Shown here one piece after another: positions 17,745-26,812 of a stretch of DNA of 64,000 bases (the first letter of the stretch is position 1; every line of letters begins with the position of its first letter). The stretch lies in assembly GCF_018917525.1 (NCBI RefSeq), contig NZ_JAHLOS010000021.1:1-64000 (forward strand), written 5' to 3'. Source of the DNA: Enterococcus raffinosus (GTDB lineage Bacteria > Bacillota > Bacilli > Lactobacillales > Enterococcaceae). The notes under the pieces are model-generated. The model was not told the DNA's origin, searched no databases, and worked only from the letters and a program-made list of their open reading frames with translations. The position numbers and the translations under genes are program-made.

Positions 17745-18698
17745 TCATTTTTGATAGTTCTTATAAATTGCTTCCGTAATCGCTACTGTTTTTAAGGTTA
17801 ATTCCTTGGTAACGATTGGACTTTCCAGTAATCCTTGCTCCAGACAAGCATTCACATGATCAACTTCAAAAACAAACTCACTGTGTTGATTACTGCTGAG
17901 CGTTTCTTTTTGCCCATCATTATAATGAATTTCGGCTTTATCTGTTTTCCAAAAATCAGGAACAATAATTTTTCCCTTTTCTCCATAAATAATCATTCGT
18001 TTTGTTAGGTTTAGATCAACAGTCAAAAAGATCGTGCCAATCACACCGTTTGGGAAATTCAAAGTTACTTGCGCTTGCGCGTCAGATTGTCCCTCTGGAA
18101 AAGTCAGTGTACCTTTGAACTCCTCAGGTGAAGCCCCTAATAAATGCTGCATGTATTCTAACGGATACGTTCCGGCTCCTCGGAAAACACCGCCGCCCGC
18201 ACTCAAATCACGGAACCACGAAATATGATCAATATTGGGGTAAGCCGTTACTGAATCTAACCAGCGCAACGGTCCGATTTTTCCTTTTTGGATCACCTGC
18301 TGAATTTGCTTGGTAATTGGCAAGAACAGCGCCTTTTGCGCTTCCATTAAAAACAAATTACGTTCTTTAGCCAATGCAAATAATTCCTCCGCCTGAGCCA
18401 ACGTCATAGTAAAAGGCTTTTCTAGTAGAACATGCTTATGATTCAACAAAGCTAATTTTGCGGCATCGTAGTGCCCCTTATTGTAGACCGCTACATAAAC
18501 GATATCTACATCGTCACTTTGACAAAGCTCTTCATAACTTCCGTAAGCTTGTGGAATGTCTAACTCTTGAGCCATTTTCTGGGCCTTTTCGATCCCACGA
18601 GACGCAATGGCCGTTACTGTACCACCTTTACTTTCCTTCACTCCCGCCACGAAACGCGGAACGACTTGAGCTGTACTTAAAATACCGTAACGAATCAT
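17745..18698 (-). CDS. Gfo/Idh/MocA-family NAD(P)-dependent oxidoreductase
   Basis: A 317-residue dehydrogenase, probably acting on a sugar or polyol. The N-terminal Rossmann fold begins MIRYGILSTAQVVPRFVAGV; the family EKP motif is in VLLEKPFTMTLAQAEEL (about residue 95). The C-terminal alpha/beta domain carries FRDLSAGGGVFRGAGTYPLE. The start at 18698 is favoured because TAGGAG lies ten bases upstream; an in-frame ATG seven codons earlier lies in front of that site. It is alone, with the candidate small RNA directly behind it. The substrate is unknown. Confidence 0.85.
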   Translation of the reverse strand: MIRYGILSTAQVVPRFVAGVKESKGGTVTAIASRGIEKAQKMAQELDIPQAYGSYEELCQSDDVDIVYVAVYNKGHYDAAKLALLNHKHVLLEKPFTMTLAQAEELFALAKERNLFLMEAQKALFLPITKQIQQVIQKGKIGPLRWLDSVTAYPNIDHISWFRDLSAGGGVFRGAGTYPLEYMQHLLGASPEEFKGTLTFPEGQSDAQAQVTLNFPNGVIGTIFLTVDLNLTKRMIIYGEKGKIIVPDFWKTDKAEIHYNDGQKETLSSNQHSEFVFEVDHVNACLEQGLLESPIVTKELTLKTVAITEAIYKNYQK

Positions 18699-18783
18699 TT
18701 CATTTTCTCTCCTATTCATTTTAAAGCAATAATGAAGGAACTGATTCGATAAAATCAGTCCCTTGTTTGTTTCGATTCTAATT

Positions 18784-19398
18784 TTAAAGACCAGCGAATG
18801 TTTTATTTAAGACGAATAAACAGAAATAGCCGTAGGAAGCCACTGACCAAATCTTGAAAATCAATACGATCTTCAGATACTCACGAAAAGAGAGATCCGT
18901 CATTCCCGCTACCAAACAGGTGAGGTCATCTGGCAGGAAGGGAAAGATAAAACAAACAATCAATAACTTTTTGATGTCTTGAGTATGGTCTTGCAACGTC
19001 GTCTCAAATTTCTCAAAATTTTTCTCAGACAGGACGAGCCGAGCAAATCTCGAACCAAAACGGCGAACCAATAAAAACAATCCGACTTCGCCAATCACCA
19101 ATCCTATATAACTATACAAAACTCCTGGAATATTACCAAACATTAACATTCCAACAATCGTAGCAAATCCGCCAGGTAAGAAAGGAACAATCGGCTGGAT
19201 GGCCTGCACAACGATGAAAGCTACGATAGCAAAATTACCAAAATTCTTGATAAAGTGCTGCAAATCAGCGACAGAACTAAAAATTCCAGAATGTCTAATG
19301 TAGATCAATATAATAATAAAGGCAGCTAGGCCAATGGCTGGCGCCACTTGAATAACTTTCTGCTGCCAGGGAGCGCGCTGTTTTGTTTTTTGTGCCAT
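18784..19398 (-). CDS. TVP38/TMEM64 (VTT domain) membrane protein
   Basis: A 204-residue membrane protein of the DedA/VTT superfamily, whose members are linked to lipid carrier flipping or membrane homeostasis. Several hydrophobic spans are seen, and the VTT core has the re-entrant segment PFLPGGFATIVGMLMFGNIP (about 70-90) and the later PFLPDDLTCLVAGMTDLSF (about 155). AGGAGGGGAAGG precedes the ATG. The next hydrolase gene is upstream in the same direction with 40 bases between them, so they may be cotranscribed. Confidence 0.85.
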   Translation of the reverse strand: MAQKTKQRAPWQQKVIQVAPAIGLAAFIIILIYIRHSGIFSSVADLQHFIKNFGNFAIVAFIVVQAIQPIVPFLPGGFATIVGMLMFGNIPGVLYSYIGLVIGEVGLFLLVRRFGSRFARLVLSEKNFEKFETTLQDHTQDIKKLLIVCFIFPFLPDDLTCLVAGMTDLSFREYLKIVLIFKIWSVASYGYFCLFVLNKTFAGL

Positions 19399-19438
19399 CC
19401 TTCCCCTCCTTTGTCTGGTTAAGTTGCTTTATAGCTCA

Positions 19439-20311
19439 TTATTGATAAAATTCACCAATTTGATCAACGTATGGGAGTGATTCTTTTAATGGGTAAACGA
19501 CAAAATCATGCATCATGCCTTCCACAACCTCCAAGCGCATCGTGGTTCCTTGACTGCGCTTGATTCGGTCCTGCAAACGCAGGACATCAGGATATAAGAT
19601 TTCATCCGTGCCAGCAACGACCAGTAGTTCTCCAAGTTGATCAAAATTGCCATAAATCGGCGAAACCATTGGATCGGTCAACGGTAATTCCCCTGCATAA
19701 TTTTCACCAGCTTCCGCCAGCAAGTCCTTTTCTAACAGGACGTCCTTTTTCTGCAATTCCTGAGAACGTGGATCGCTTAGTGACGCATCCAGCCACGGTG
19801 AGGCTAAAGCGATTTTCTTTGGTCGCTTCGGCAGATCAATATTCCGTAAGTGCTGTGCCAGACTCATCGCTAATCCGCCGCCAGCAGAATCGCCAAATAG
19901 GAAAAAGCAGTCATCTGGATATAAGTACGCCAACTGGCGAAAGGCCATCTCCGTTAGCGGTACTGTCTTTTCTGCCGTATTCTCAGGTGCTAGGGGATAA
20001 TCGAAATAGCTTACTTTTAAATTATAGCGCTTCACAAAACGCTCTTGAATTTCTTTATGAAATGGCGATGCCTCTAGCGCATAGCCTCCGCCATGTAGAT
20101 AAAATACATGACGTCTCGTAGGATGCCCTGGAAATAACGTGATTAATTGATGCCCATCGATTTCAGCGATTTTTTGTGGGATATCCGTTTGCGAAAGTTG
20201 ACGACTGATCAGACGCCGACGTTTTGGCGGATCTACCATTGTCGCTCCCACAAGCTTTTTCATATTGATCACTTTAAAAACATTCTTTACAAATTTTGCT
20301 GAATAGCGCAT
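19439..20311 (-). CDS. Alpha/beta hydrolase, hormone-sensitive-lipase-like esterase
   Basis: A 290-residue esterase. The oxyanion-hole motif HGGG is in FYLHGGGYALEASPF, the nucleophile elbow is GDSAGGG, and the acid/histidine pair is probably in VVAGTDEILYPD and EGMMHDFVVYPL. This is the HSL (GDXG) family layout, with activity on short acyl esters. The start at 20311 follows GGAGGATAAAGCG; the longer reading frame to 20347 has no ribosome site. It has no signal peptide, so it is cytoplasmic. Natural substrate unknown. Confidence 0.85.
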   Translation of the reverse strand: MRYSAKFVKNVFKVINMKKLVGATMVDPPKRRRLISRQLSQTDIPQKIAEIDGHQLITLFPGHPTRRHVFYLHGGGYALEASPFHKEIQERFVKRYNLKVSYFDYPLAPENTAEKTVPLTEMAFRQLAYLYPDDCFFLFGDSAGGGLAMSLAQHLRNIDLPKRPKKIALASPWLDASLSDPRSQELQKKDVLLEKDLLAEAGENYAGELPLTDPMVSPIYGNFDQLGELLVVAGTDEILYPDVLRLQDRIKRSQGTTMRLEVVEGMMHDFVVYPLKESLPYVDQIGEFYQ

Positions 20312-20366
20312 CGCTTTATCCTCCAAATAATTCCCACATAATCGCATAGAACTCGACGTTTCATGC

Positions 20367-20372
20367 TACAAT
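20367..20372 (+). promoter_or_regulatory. Extended -10 of the acyltransferase gene
   Basis: TGCTACAAT is an extended -10 element about 55 bases upstream of the ribosome site. No good -35 is seen, as is common with extended -10 promoters. Confidence 0.4.
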
Positions 20373-20426
20373 AGACACGGTGGACTATCGCAGTCTGCTT
20401 CTTAAGCATAACGGAATCTGAAGGAG

Positions 20427-21437
20427 GTGTCCACAATCACAAAACAAAATCGCGAATACCTTTACGATAATATTCGCGGCATCCTGATTTTGCTCGTGGT
20501 CTTAGGACACGCGTTGGAATATTTTCGTTTAGATAACAAGGTCGGTGAGTTTCTCTACGTCTTCATCTACCTGTTCCATATGCCGGTTTTTATCTTTATT
20601 TCCGGTTATTTCTCAAAAAATCTAAAAAAGGGTCGCTCCACAGCAGTGGAAACCTTTCTTGTCCCTTATCTGCTATTAAATTTAATTTTGACCCTGATCA
20701 TGCTGGCCATCGGCAAGATTGATCAATTCATGATCTTGAGTCCGGGCTGGACCCTTTGGTATTTATATTGTATGTTTATCTGGCGTTTATTGCTACCAGA
20801 CCTCGTGAAAGTACGAAGAATCTTAATTTTAAGTTTTATTATCGGAATTTTCTCCGGTTTTTTGACCGAATTCGGAACCTATATGGCAATGGCGCGGACA
20901 TTGGGCTTTCTGCCCTATTTTTTAGCTGGGTATTATACGACCCCCGAACATGTCGCTCGAATCCGTAAGATTCCTTTCAGGAAGGTAATCAGTTTTGGGA
21001 TTATTATTTTTGGGATCATTAACGCCTATCTTTGGACAAAAAATAATTTACCGCCAGAGCTTTTATGGCGAGATCGTGCGTATGCATTCTTTCCTGTTCC
21101 TTTACTACAAAATTTACTGACGATCGTCTTTTTATACGGAATTGGCTTTGCCTTTATTTTCGTCTTTTTAGCCCTCGTCAATAATAAACCACACTTTTTC
21201 ACAGCATGGGGACAACGAACTTTGGCCATTTACTTACTCCATGTTTACCTAGTGGCGCCATTAGTAGAATTTACCCAATTTGAAGATAATCCTGTCCTTC
21301 ATTTAATTCTCTTAGTGGCCGGCAGCGGCTTTATCACTTACCTGTTGTCTCATCCTAAAGTGACAGAAATACTGCGAAAAACACTTTCGCGGATTCTACA
21401 TTTTATCATGCCGAATAAAAACGGCGACTCGTCATGA
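20427..21437 (+). CDS. Membrane acyltransferase (acyltransferase_3 / fucose-4-O-acetylase-like)
   Basis: A polytopic membrane protein of about 335 residues that probably transfers an acyl group to a surface sugar or similar acceptor. The N-terminus has YLYDNIRGILILLVVLGHAL, whose histidine is the conserved catalytic residue of the family, followed by FHMPVFIFISGYFSK. About ten hydrophobic spans are visible. The start is odd. The only ATG-like start is a GTG at 20427 whose G is the last base of the AAGGAGG ribosome site. An ATC at 20436 lies exactly eight bases after that site. Either a weak GTG or a rare ATC start is used. Confidence 0.8.
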   Translation: MSTITKQNREYLYDNIRGILILLVVLGHALEYFRLDNKVGEFLYVFIYLFHMPVFIFISGYFSKNLKKGRSTAVETFLVPYLLLNLILTLIMLAIGKIDQFMILSPGWTLWYLYCMFIWRLLLPDLVKVRRILILSFIIGIFSGFLTEFGTYMAMARTLGFLPYFLAGYYTTPEHVARIRKIPFRKVISFGIIIFGIINAYLWTKNNLPPELLWRDRAYAFFPVPLLQNLLTIVFLYGIGFAFIFVFLALVNNKPHFFTAWGQRTLAIYLLHVYLVAPLVEFTQFEDNPVLHLILLVAGSGFITYLLSHPKVTEILRKTLSRILHFIMPNKNGDSS

Positions 21438-21449
21438 GTTGCCGTTTTT
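21417..21449 (+). terminator. Terminator of the acyltransferase gene
   Basis: AAAAACGGC-ACTC/GAGT-GCCGTTTTT stem that includes the stop codon region. Confidence 0.8.
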
Positions 21450-21462
21450 CAGTCTAATGCAC

Positions 21463-22650
21463 TTATTCAAAACTGCTTTCTGTTAAGCATGCTGTAAAGA
21501 TTTCCTTCACTGCTGCTTCGTCCAATGGCACAAAAGCATCCGTCTTAATCGTACTGTGAGCCACCGCTTGTTTTGCCATTTCATCAAATTTTTCTTCATT
21601 AATACCAACTTCTGGTAAGGTCATTGGAATACCGCAAGCCTTGAAGTAATCATATAATTTTTGAATCCCGATGCGCGCCGCCATCATTGGCACTCTTTCT
21701 TCTACGTCCCAAACATTCCACGCAAAGCTAGCAAATTTATCGACCGTTTCATCATTCAGGGCATATTCCATCCAACGTGGTGTTAAGATTGCTAGACCAA
21801 CGCCATGAGTAATATCATAAAAGGCGCTCAACTCGTGTTCCATTGGATGACATGACCAAGCACCAGGCTTGCCGTTGCCAGTTAAGCCATTCAAAGCCAA
21901 AGTACTTGCCCACATCAGGTTTGCACGCGCATCATAGTCATCAGGATACTTCAACGCAATCGGACAATTTTTGATCACTGACCGCATCAAGCCTTCAGAA
22001 ACCGAATCTTGGACATCGGTTCCTTCTGTCCGTTTGAAATAATTTTCGATCAAGTGACTCATGATATCGGCAGAACCAGCCGCTGTTTGATACTTGTTCA
22101 CACTAAAAGTATTTTGCGGATCTAAGAAAGAAACCTTTGGAAGCATTGCTTTGCTTCCAGTTCCTAATTTTTGATGAGTGGCAAGATTAGAGATTACTGC
22201 CCCGCTGTTCATTTCACTACCGGTTGCGGCTAAAGTCAGAATCGTCACTAATGGCAACGCCCCGCCTTGATATTTGCGACGCTGCAAGACTAAATCCCAA
22301 GCATCTCCTTCAAATTTAGTCGCCGCCGCGACGACCTTCGCACAGTCGATCGTTGACCCGCCGCCGACTGCTAAAATCACATCAACCTTTTCCTTCCGAC
22401 AGATCTCTGCACCACGACGCACAGTTTCTACACGTGGATTTGGTTCAACACCGGCTAATTCAAAGACTTCGTTGCCGTTCGCCTTCAGCTGTTCCATCAC
22501 CTTATCGTATAAACCGATCTTTTTAATGCTGCCTCCGCCGTATACGATCAACACTCTTTTGCCGTATTGGTTTAATACTTCCGGCAATTCAGCCAAGCGA
22601 TCCTTACCAAAACGAATATCCGTCGTTACATGAAAATCAAAATTCTCCAT
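21463..22650 (-). CDS. Iron-containing alcohol dehydrogenase (YqhD/BdhA-like)
   Basis: A 395-residue group III alcohol dehydrogenase, probably NADPH-dependent and reducing aldehydes such as butyraldehyde. The N-terminal nucleotide domain has VLIVYGGGSIKKIGLYD and AVGGGSTIDCAK. The iron ligands lie in ADIMSHLIENYF (D and H) and in MEHELSAFYDITHGVGLAIL (two H). TGSEMNSGAVISN is the family signature. The ATG follows AGGAGG. The hydrolase gene lies upstream in the same direction. Confidence 0.9.
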   Translation of the reverse strand: MENFDFHVTTDIRFGKDRLAELPEVLNQYGKRVLIVYGGGSIKKIGLYDKVMEQLKANGNEVFELAGVEPNPRVETVRRGAEICRKEKVDVILAVGGGSTIDCAKVVAAATKFEGDAWDLVLQRRKYQGGALPLVTILTLAATGSEMNSGAVISNLATHQKLGTGSKAMLPKVSFLDPQNTFSVNKYQTAAGSADIMSHLIENYFKRTEGTDVQDSVSEGLMRSVIKNCPIALKYPDDYDARANLMWASTLALNGLTGNGKPGAWSCHPMEHELSAFYDITHGVGLAILTPRWMEYALNDETVDKFASFAWNVWDVEERVPMMAARIGIQKLYDYFKACGIPMTLPEVGINEEKFDEMAKQAVAHSTIKTDAFVPLDEAAVKEIFTACLTESSFE

Positions 22651-22714
22651 TTAACTTTCCTCCTACTGTTCACTTCTATCCAATAAGCATAAACCAAAGT
22701 TTTCCAGAATGGAA

Positions 22715-23467
22715 CTAAGTTCGCTCAGATATACCTAAGTTATCCGCAAAAAATTCCGTAATCTGATCCATCGTGGCAATCTGAACAAAGTGCCGTTCCT
22801 CCGCGCTGACAAATGTAATATTGTCTTGCGGATTCGCTTTAATAAAATCAGCGGTATGCTGATAAGGCACCTTTTCATCTTCTGTCCCATGCCAAAAGAA
22901 TAAAGGACGCCCCGAAATTTTTTCCGGTGCTAAAGATAAATCATACGCTTCTAACCACGAAGTCAGTTGCCGATAATCCTTCGGTAAATAAAATCCTAAT
23001 TCGCCAGCATGCATAGCGATTCGTTCACGATACTTGATCGGAGCCGGTGAACCCATTACACAAGCAGCTACATTGATTTCCGGATGTTGAGTTAATAGCA
23101 TGCAGGTGGTAATTCCACCCATCGAAATCCCGCCAACGCCAATTTTCCCCATGACTAATCCAAGATTTTCAAAATAATCCACCAAAAAACCGAACTCGTA
23201 CAAATTTGTTTGGATACTATCCCAAAAAGTCAGGGAAGGAATCTCCGAAGTTTTCGTCTTACGTTCACCATGATTTGCAGCATCTGGCAGCAATACCCGA
23301 AAATTCTTCGCTGCTAATTTTCGCCCTTGCGTCAACACCAATTCCTTCGCCGTTTGCCAGCCATGGTAATAGATGACCAGCGGCAGCGGTTCATAAATTT
23401 TGTCTTCTGCGACGACTTCAAGCAATGGAATATTTCCTACTGTGCGTTTACGTACAACTACTTTCAT
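22715..23467 (-). CDS. Alpha/beta hydrolase, YitV-like esterase
   Basis: A 250-residue cytoplasmic hydrolase of the dienelactone/prolyl-oligopeptidase-like group. It shows LVIYYHGWQTAKELVLTQG, the loop LLPDAANHGERKT, the nucleophile elbow GISMGG (about 115) and FFWHGTEDEKVPYQHT for the acid, with RHFVQ near the end supplying the histidine. This pattern matches YitV/YqiA-type esterases of Bacilli. AGGAGGGCAAT precedes the ATG. Substrate unknown. Confidence 0.8.
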   Translation of the reverse strand: MKVVVRKRTVGNIPLLEVVAEDKIYEPLPLVIYYHGWQTAKELVLTQGRKLAAKNFRVLLPDAANHGERKTKTSEIPSLTFWDSIQTNLYEFGFLVDYFENLGLVMGKIGVGGISMGGITTCMLLTQHPEINVAACVMGSPAPIKYRERIAMHAGELGFYLPKDYRQLTSWLEAYDLSLAPEKISGRPLFFWHGTEDEKVPYQHTADFIKANPQDNITFVSAEERHFVQIATMDQITEFFADNLGISERT

Positions 23468-23522
23468 ATTGCCCTCCTACTAAGCATTTCTTCTATTATA
23501 CCTAGTATTCTTAAAATACACG

Positions 23523-23550
23523 AAAAACCGCCCTTCACGAATGAAGAGCG
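23523..23550 (-). terminator. Terminator after deoD
   Basis: On the minus strand CGCTCTTC/GAAGGGCG (one G-T pair) is followed by GGTTTTT. It closes the long nucleoside operon. Confidence 0.7.
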
Positions 23551-23559
23551 ATTAAGATC

Positions 23560-24267
23560 TTATTTTGCAATCAATGTTTCCAATCCAACATACATCATAT
23601 CTTTAAAGGTATTTTGACGTTCTTCTGAAGTGGTTTCTTCACCCGTCACCATGTGGTCGCTGACGGTCATGATTCCTAATGCTTGAACATGGAATTTCGC
23701 GCCCAAATAGTACAAGATCGCAGCTTCCATCTCAACACCTAAAACACCATATTCAGCTAATTTGAAGGTTGGTGCTAAATCATCTTTATAGAAAGTATCT
23801 TCTGACAGCACATTTCCAACATGAGTAGTAAAGCCTTTTTCCATCGCCACTTTATATGATTTCATCATTAAATCAAAATCAGCAATCGGTGCAAAGTGGA
23901 AATCTGGAAAATGTTTTTTCACCATTGAAGAACTTGTCACCGCTCCTTGAGCAATGATCAAATCACGAACGTGGACATCTTTAGACAACGCACCGCAGGT
24001 TCCCACGCGAATCAATTTTTTCACGCCATAAGATTGAATCAATTCTTGTGCGTAAATACCAGCAGACGGCATGCCCATCCCAGTACCTTGTACGGACACA
24101 CGTTCACCCTTATAAGTTCCAGTGTAGCCTAACATGCCTCGCACATTGTTATAGCATTTCGCATCCTCTAAAAAATTCTCCGCGATAAATTTCGCCCGTA
24201 ACGGATCTCCCGGCAGTAAAATTTTATCTGCGATCTCACCTTGTTTTGCCTCAATATGAACGCTCAT
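23560..24267 (-). CDS. deoD: Purine-nucleoside phosphorylase, DeoD type
   Basis: A 235-residue hexameric-type purine nucleoside phosphorylase that splits (deoxy)adenosine, guanosine and inosine into base and (deoxy)ribose-1-phosphate. It begins [20 protein letters not shown], with the phosphate-binding GDPLRAK. It carries [12 protein letters not shown] and the purine-site region [16 protein letters not shown] and [11 protein letters not shown]. Length is typical. It is the last gene of the deoB-punA-deoD group, 36 bases after punA, and is followed by a terminator. Confidence 0.96.
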   Translation of the reverse strand: MSVHIEAKQGEIADKILLPGDPLRAKFIAENFLEDAKCYNNVRGMLGYTGTYKGERVSVQGTGMGMPSAGIYAQELIQSYGVKKLIRVGTCGALSKDVHVRDLIIAQGAVTSSSMVKKHFPDFHFAPIADFDLMMKSYKVAMEKGFTTHVGNVLSEDTFYKDDLAPTFKLAEYGVLGVEMEAAILYYLGAKFHVQALGIMTVSDHMVTGEETTSEERQNTFKDMMYVGLETLIAK

Positions 24268-24303
24268 TGTATTCCTCCCAACAATATACTTACTTCTATA
24301 CGA

Positions 24304-25122
24304 TTATAACACCGCTAAGGTTTCTTTGATTAATTTCTTAAAGTCCTCTTTGACACGCTCAGTTGTTTCAACAACTTCAGCATGGTTTAAATTCGCCTGC
24401 ATGCCCGCCGCTAAGTTGGTAATACAAGAGACACCTAGAACCTTTAGACCACTGTGAGCCGCCACGATGACTTCCGGTACGGTTGACATTCCAACAGCAT
24501 CCGCGCCGATTGTACGAGCCATGCGAATTTCCGCTGGCGTTTCATAGGTTGGTCCAGTGAAGCCCATGTAGACTCCTTCTTGCAAATCGATAGCCAATTT
24601 ATTTGCGACTTCACGTGCTTTTTCTTGGTATTCCTTCGTATAAGCTGCACTCATATCTGGGAAGCGTGGACCCATGTTCTCATCATTTGGTCCGATTAAC
24701 GGATTGGTGCCCATGAAATTGATATGATCGGTAATCAGCATCAAATTCCCTGGTTGGAAGCCTTCGTTCACACCGCCCGCAGCATTTGTCACAACCACTG
24801 AATGAATGCCTAAAGCAGCCATGACACGAACAGGATAAGTCACAGTATCCATTGGATTTCCTTCATAATAATGGAAACGACCTTGCATCGCTAATACATT
24901 TTTTCCTGACAATTTTCCATAAACTAATTGTCCAGCATGACCAACCACTGTGGAAACAGGGAAATGTGGAATCTCGTTGTACGGAATCACTACAGGATTT
25001 TCGATTTCTTCTGCTAATTCACCTAGTCCTGAACCTAGGATCAATCCAAATGCAACATCTGCTACTCCTTTTTCTTGAATATAGCTTGCCGTCTGCTGAA
25101 TTTTATCTTGTAAGTCTGTCAT
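24304..25122 (-). CDS. punA: Purine-nucleoside phosphorylase, trimeric PNP type
   Basis: A 272-residue trimeric-type phosphorylase, mainly for guanosine and inosine, complementing DeoD. It shows LILGSGLGELA near the start, the phosphate-site HYYEGNPMDTVTYPVRV, VVTNAAGGVNEGF, and GPTYETPAEIRMARTIGADA for base recognition. Its product, ribose-1-phosphate, goes to the phosphopentomutase encoded just upstream. It lies 26 bases after deoB. Alternative names are pnp and deoD2. Confidence 0.95.
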   Translation of the reverse strand: MTDLQDKIQQTASYIQEKGVADVAFGLILGSGLGELAEEIENPVVIPYNEIPHFPVSTVVGHAGQLVYGKLSGKNVLAMQGRFHYYEGNPMDTVTYPVRVMAALGIHSVVVTNAAGGVNEGFQPGNLMLITDHINFMGTNPLIGPNDENMGPRFPDMSAAYTKEYQEKAREVANKLAIDLQEGVYMGFTGPTYETPAEIRMARTIGADAVGMSTVPEVIVAAHSGLKVLGVSCITNLAAGMQANLNHAEVVETTERVKEDFKKLIKETLAVL

Positions 25123-25148
25123 AAAGGTCTCCTTATATAGAATATTTT

Positions 25149-26321
25149 TTATTTCAATAATTTTAAGAAGCTTTCGCCATTTTCTGTCGCTGGGACATCA
25201 AAGTTTTCGGCGATCGTTGCAGCGATATCTGAATAATAGCCTTGCGGTAATTTTCCTTGTGCTGCCATTTTTTTGCTGTAAACCAAGAAAGGTACATATT
25301 CACGCGTATGATCGGTTCCAGTAAAGGTTGGGTCATTTCCATGATCGGCCGTGATCATCAACAGGTCATCCTCTTGCATCGCGTCTAAAATTTCTGGAAT
25401 TCGTAAATCAAATTCTTCGATGGCATGAGCATAGCCGACAACATCACGACGATGACCGAATAAGGCATCAAAATCTACTAAGTTGGTAAAACTCAAACCA
25501 GTGAAATCATTCTTCATTACATCTAGCAACTTGTCAACGCCATCCATGTTGCTCTTTGTGCGAACAGCATCCGTAATTCCTTGGCCATTGAAAATGTCGT
25601 TGATTTTACCAACCGCAATTACATCTTTACCATTTTCCTTTAATGAATCCAACACGGTTTTACCGAATGGATCAAGGGCATAGTCGTGACGATTGCTTGT
25701 TCGAGTAAAGTTACCAGGTTCACCAACATAAGGACGTGCAATAATTCGACCAATCATGTAAGGATCATCCTTCGTAATATCACGAACATATTGACAAATT
25801 TTGTACAATTCTTCTAACGGAATGATTTCTTCATGGGCTGCAATCTGCAATACAGGGTCAGCAGACGTGTAGATAATCAAATCACCGGTCTTCATTTGTT
25901 CTTCGCCAAAGTCCTTGATAACTTCAGTTCCGCTATAAGGCTTATTGGCCCCCATAATAATTCCGCGACCAGAAAATTCAGAGATTTGATCAAGCAACTC
26001 TTGCGGGAAGCCTTCAGGAAAGACACGGAAAGGGGTTTGGATATTCAATCCAGCAATTTCCCAATGACCCGTCATGGTATCTTTGCCGACAGAGATTTCT
26101 TCTAATTTTGTCGCATAGCCATCATGATCGGCAACATCCTTCACACCTTTTAGTGGACGAATCGTTCCAAGACCAAGCTGTTCCAAATGCGGAATGTTCA
26201 ATCCAGCTTCTTCTGCAATATGACCTAAAGTATCTGAACCGACATCTCCAAATTTTTCAGCATCCGGTGCTTCTCCGATACCGACTGAATCCATTACGAC
26301 TAAGTGAATGCGCTTAAACAT
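25149..26321 (-). CDS. deoB: Phosphopentomutase
   Basis: A 390-residue manganese enzyme of the alkaline-phosphatase fold that interconverts (deoxy)ribose-1- and -5-phosphate, linking nucleoside phosphorylases to DeoC and the pentose phosphate pathway. Metal ligands are in [14 protein letters not shown] (residues 8-21) and [20 protein letters not shown] (about 325-345). The phosphorylated threonine lies in [13 protein letters not shown]. The ATG follows AGAGGGAAT. Upstream is a 491-base gap with dispersed repeats that separates it from the ABC genes, so it may have its own promoter. Confidence 0.96.
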   Translation of the reverse strand: MFKRIHLVVMDSVGIGEAPDAEKFGDVGSDTLGHIAEEAGLNIPHLEQLGLGTIRPLKGVKDVADHDGYATKLEEISVGKDTMTGHWEIAGLNIQTPFRVFPEGFPQELLDQISEFSGRGIIMGANKPYSGTEVIKDFGEEQMKTGDLIIYTSADPVLQIAAHEEIIPLEELYKICQYVRDITKDDPYMIGRIIARPYVGEPGNFTRTSNRHDYALDPFGKTVLDSLKENGKDVIAVGKINDIFNGQGITDAVRTKSNMDGVDKLLDVMKNDFTGLSFTNLVDFDALFGHRRDVVGYAHAIEEFDLRIPEILDAMQEDDLLMITADHGNDPTFTGTDHTREYVPFLVYSKKMAAQGKLPQGYYSDIAATIAENFDVPATENGESFLKLLK

Positions 26322-26479
26322 TTCTATTCCCTCTTTCTATTTATTTATATCAAAATAAGTAAGGCGAAACCTACTTATATATTTAACAAAACCATTGTAC
26401 TGCTAAACTGACTGACACAGCTCCAGTATATTGGGTTCTTACTGTTCCGTAAAATAAAAGCTATTCTGTGCTAGAACTG

Positions 26480-26752
26480 TGGGACTGGCAGCTAATTCGA
26501 TTTATGGTATTAACTTTTTCAAAAGCGAAAAAGTTAGTTTGATCCTCATAACGCATACCATCCAACTAAACCTCGCGTATTTATGTGTGATTTAAAAATT
26601 TTATTTTTGCTAGTCCAACCTTGAGCAACTGCGAAAGTTGGACTGGCAGCTAGCTCAGTTTAGCGGAATTCATTTTTCAAGAACCGCGAAAAATGATTCT
26701 ATCATCGTACGCATACGATTCCACTAATCGCGCTGAAGCGCGAAGTGGAACT
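26480..26752. repeat. Structured intergenic repeat, two units
   Basis: Unit 1 has a central stem TTAACTTTTTC...GAAAAAGTTA, and its TCCAACT (26561-26567) pairs with AGTTGGA (26636-26642). Unit 2 has TCATTTTTC...GAAAAATGA (26670-26696), and its TTCCACT (26719-26725) pairs with AGTGGAA (26744-26750) around an inner CGCGC/GCGCG. The rest of the 491-base gap between deoB and the permease gene holds only a probable terminator at its right end. Confidence 0.8.
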
Positions 26753-26757
26753 CGTAA

Positions 26758-26807
26758 AAAGGGCGTGACTAAGAACATTGTCCCATAGCCCCACCCTTTA
26801 ATAACGA
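26758..26807 (-). terminator. Probable terminator of the ABC permease genes
   Basis: On the minus strand AAAGGG...CCCTTTTT encloses a long imperfect stem (GGGGCTA region with TAGTCACG) and ends in five T. Confidence 0.5.
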
Positions 26808-26812
26808 AAGAA

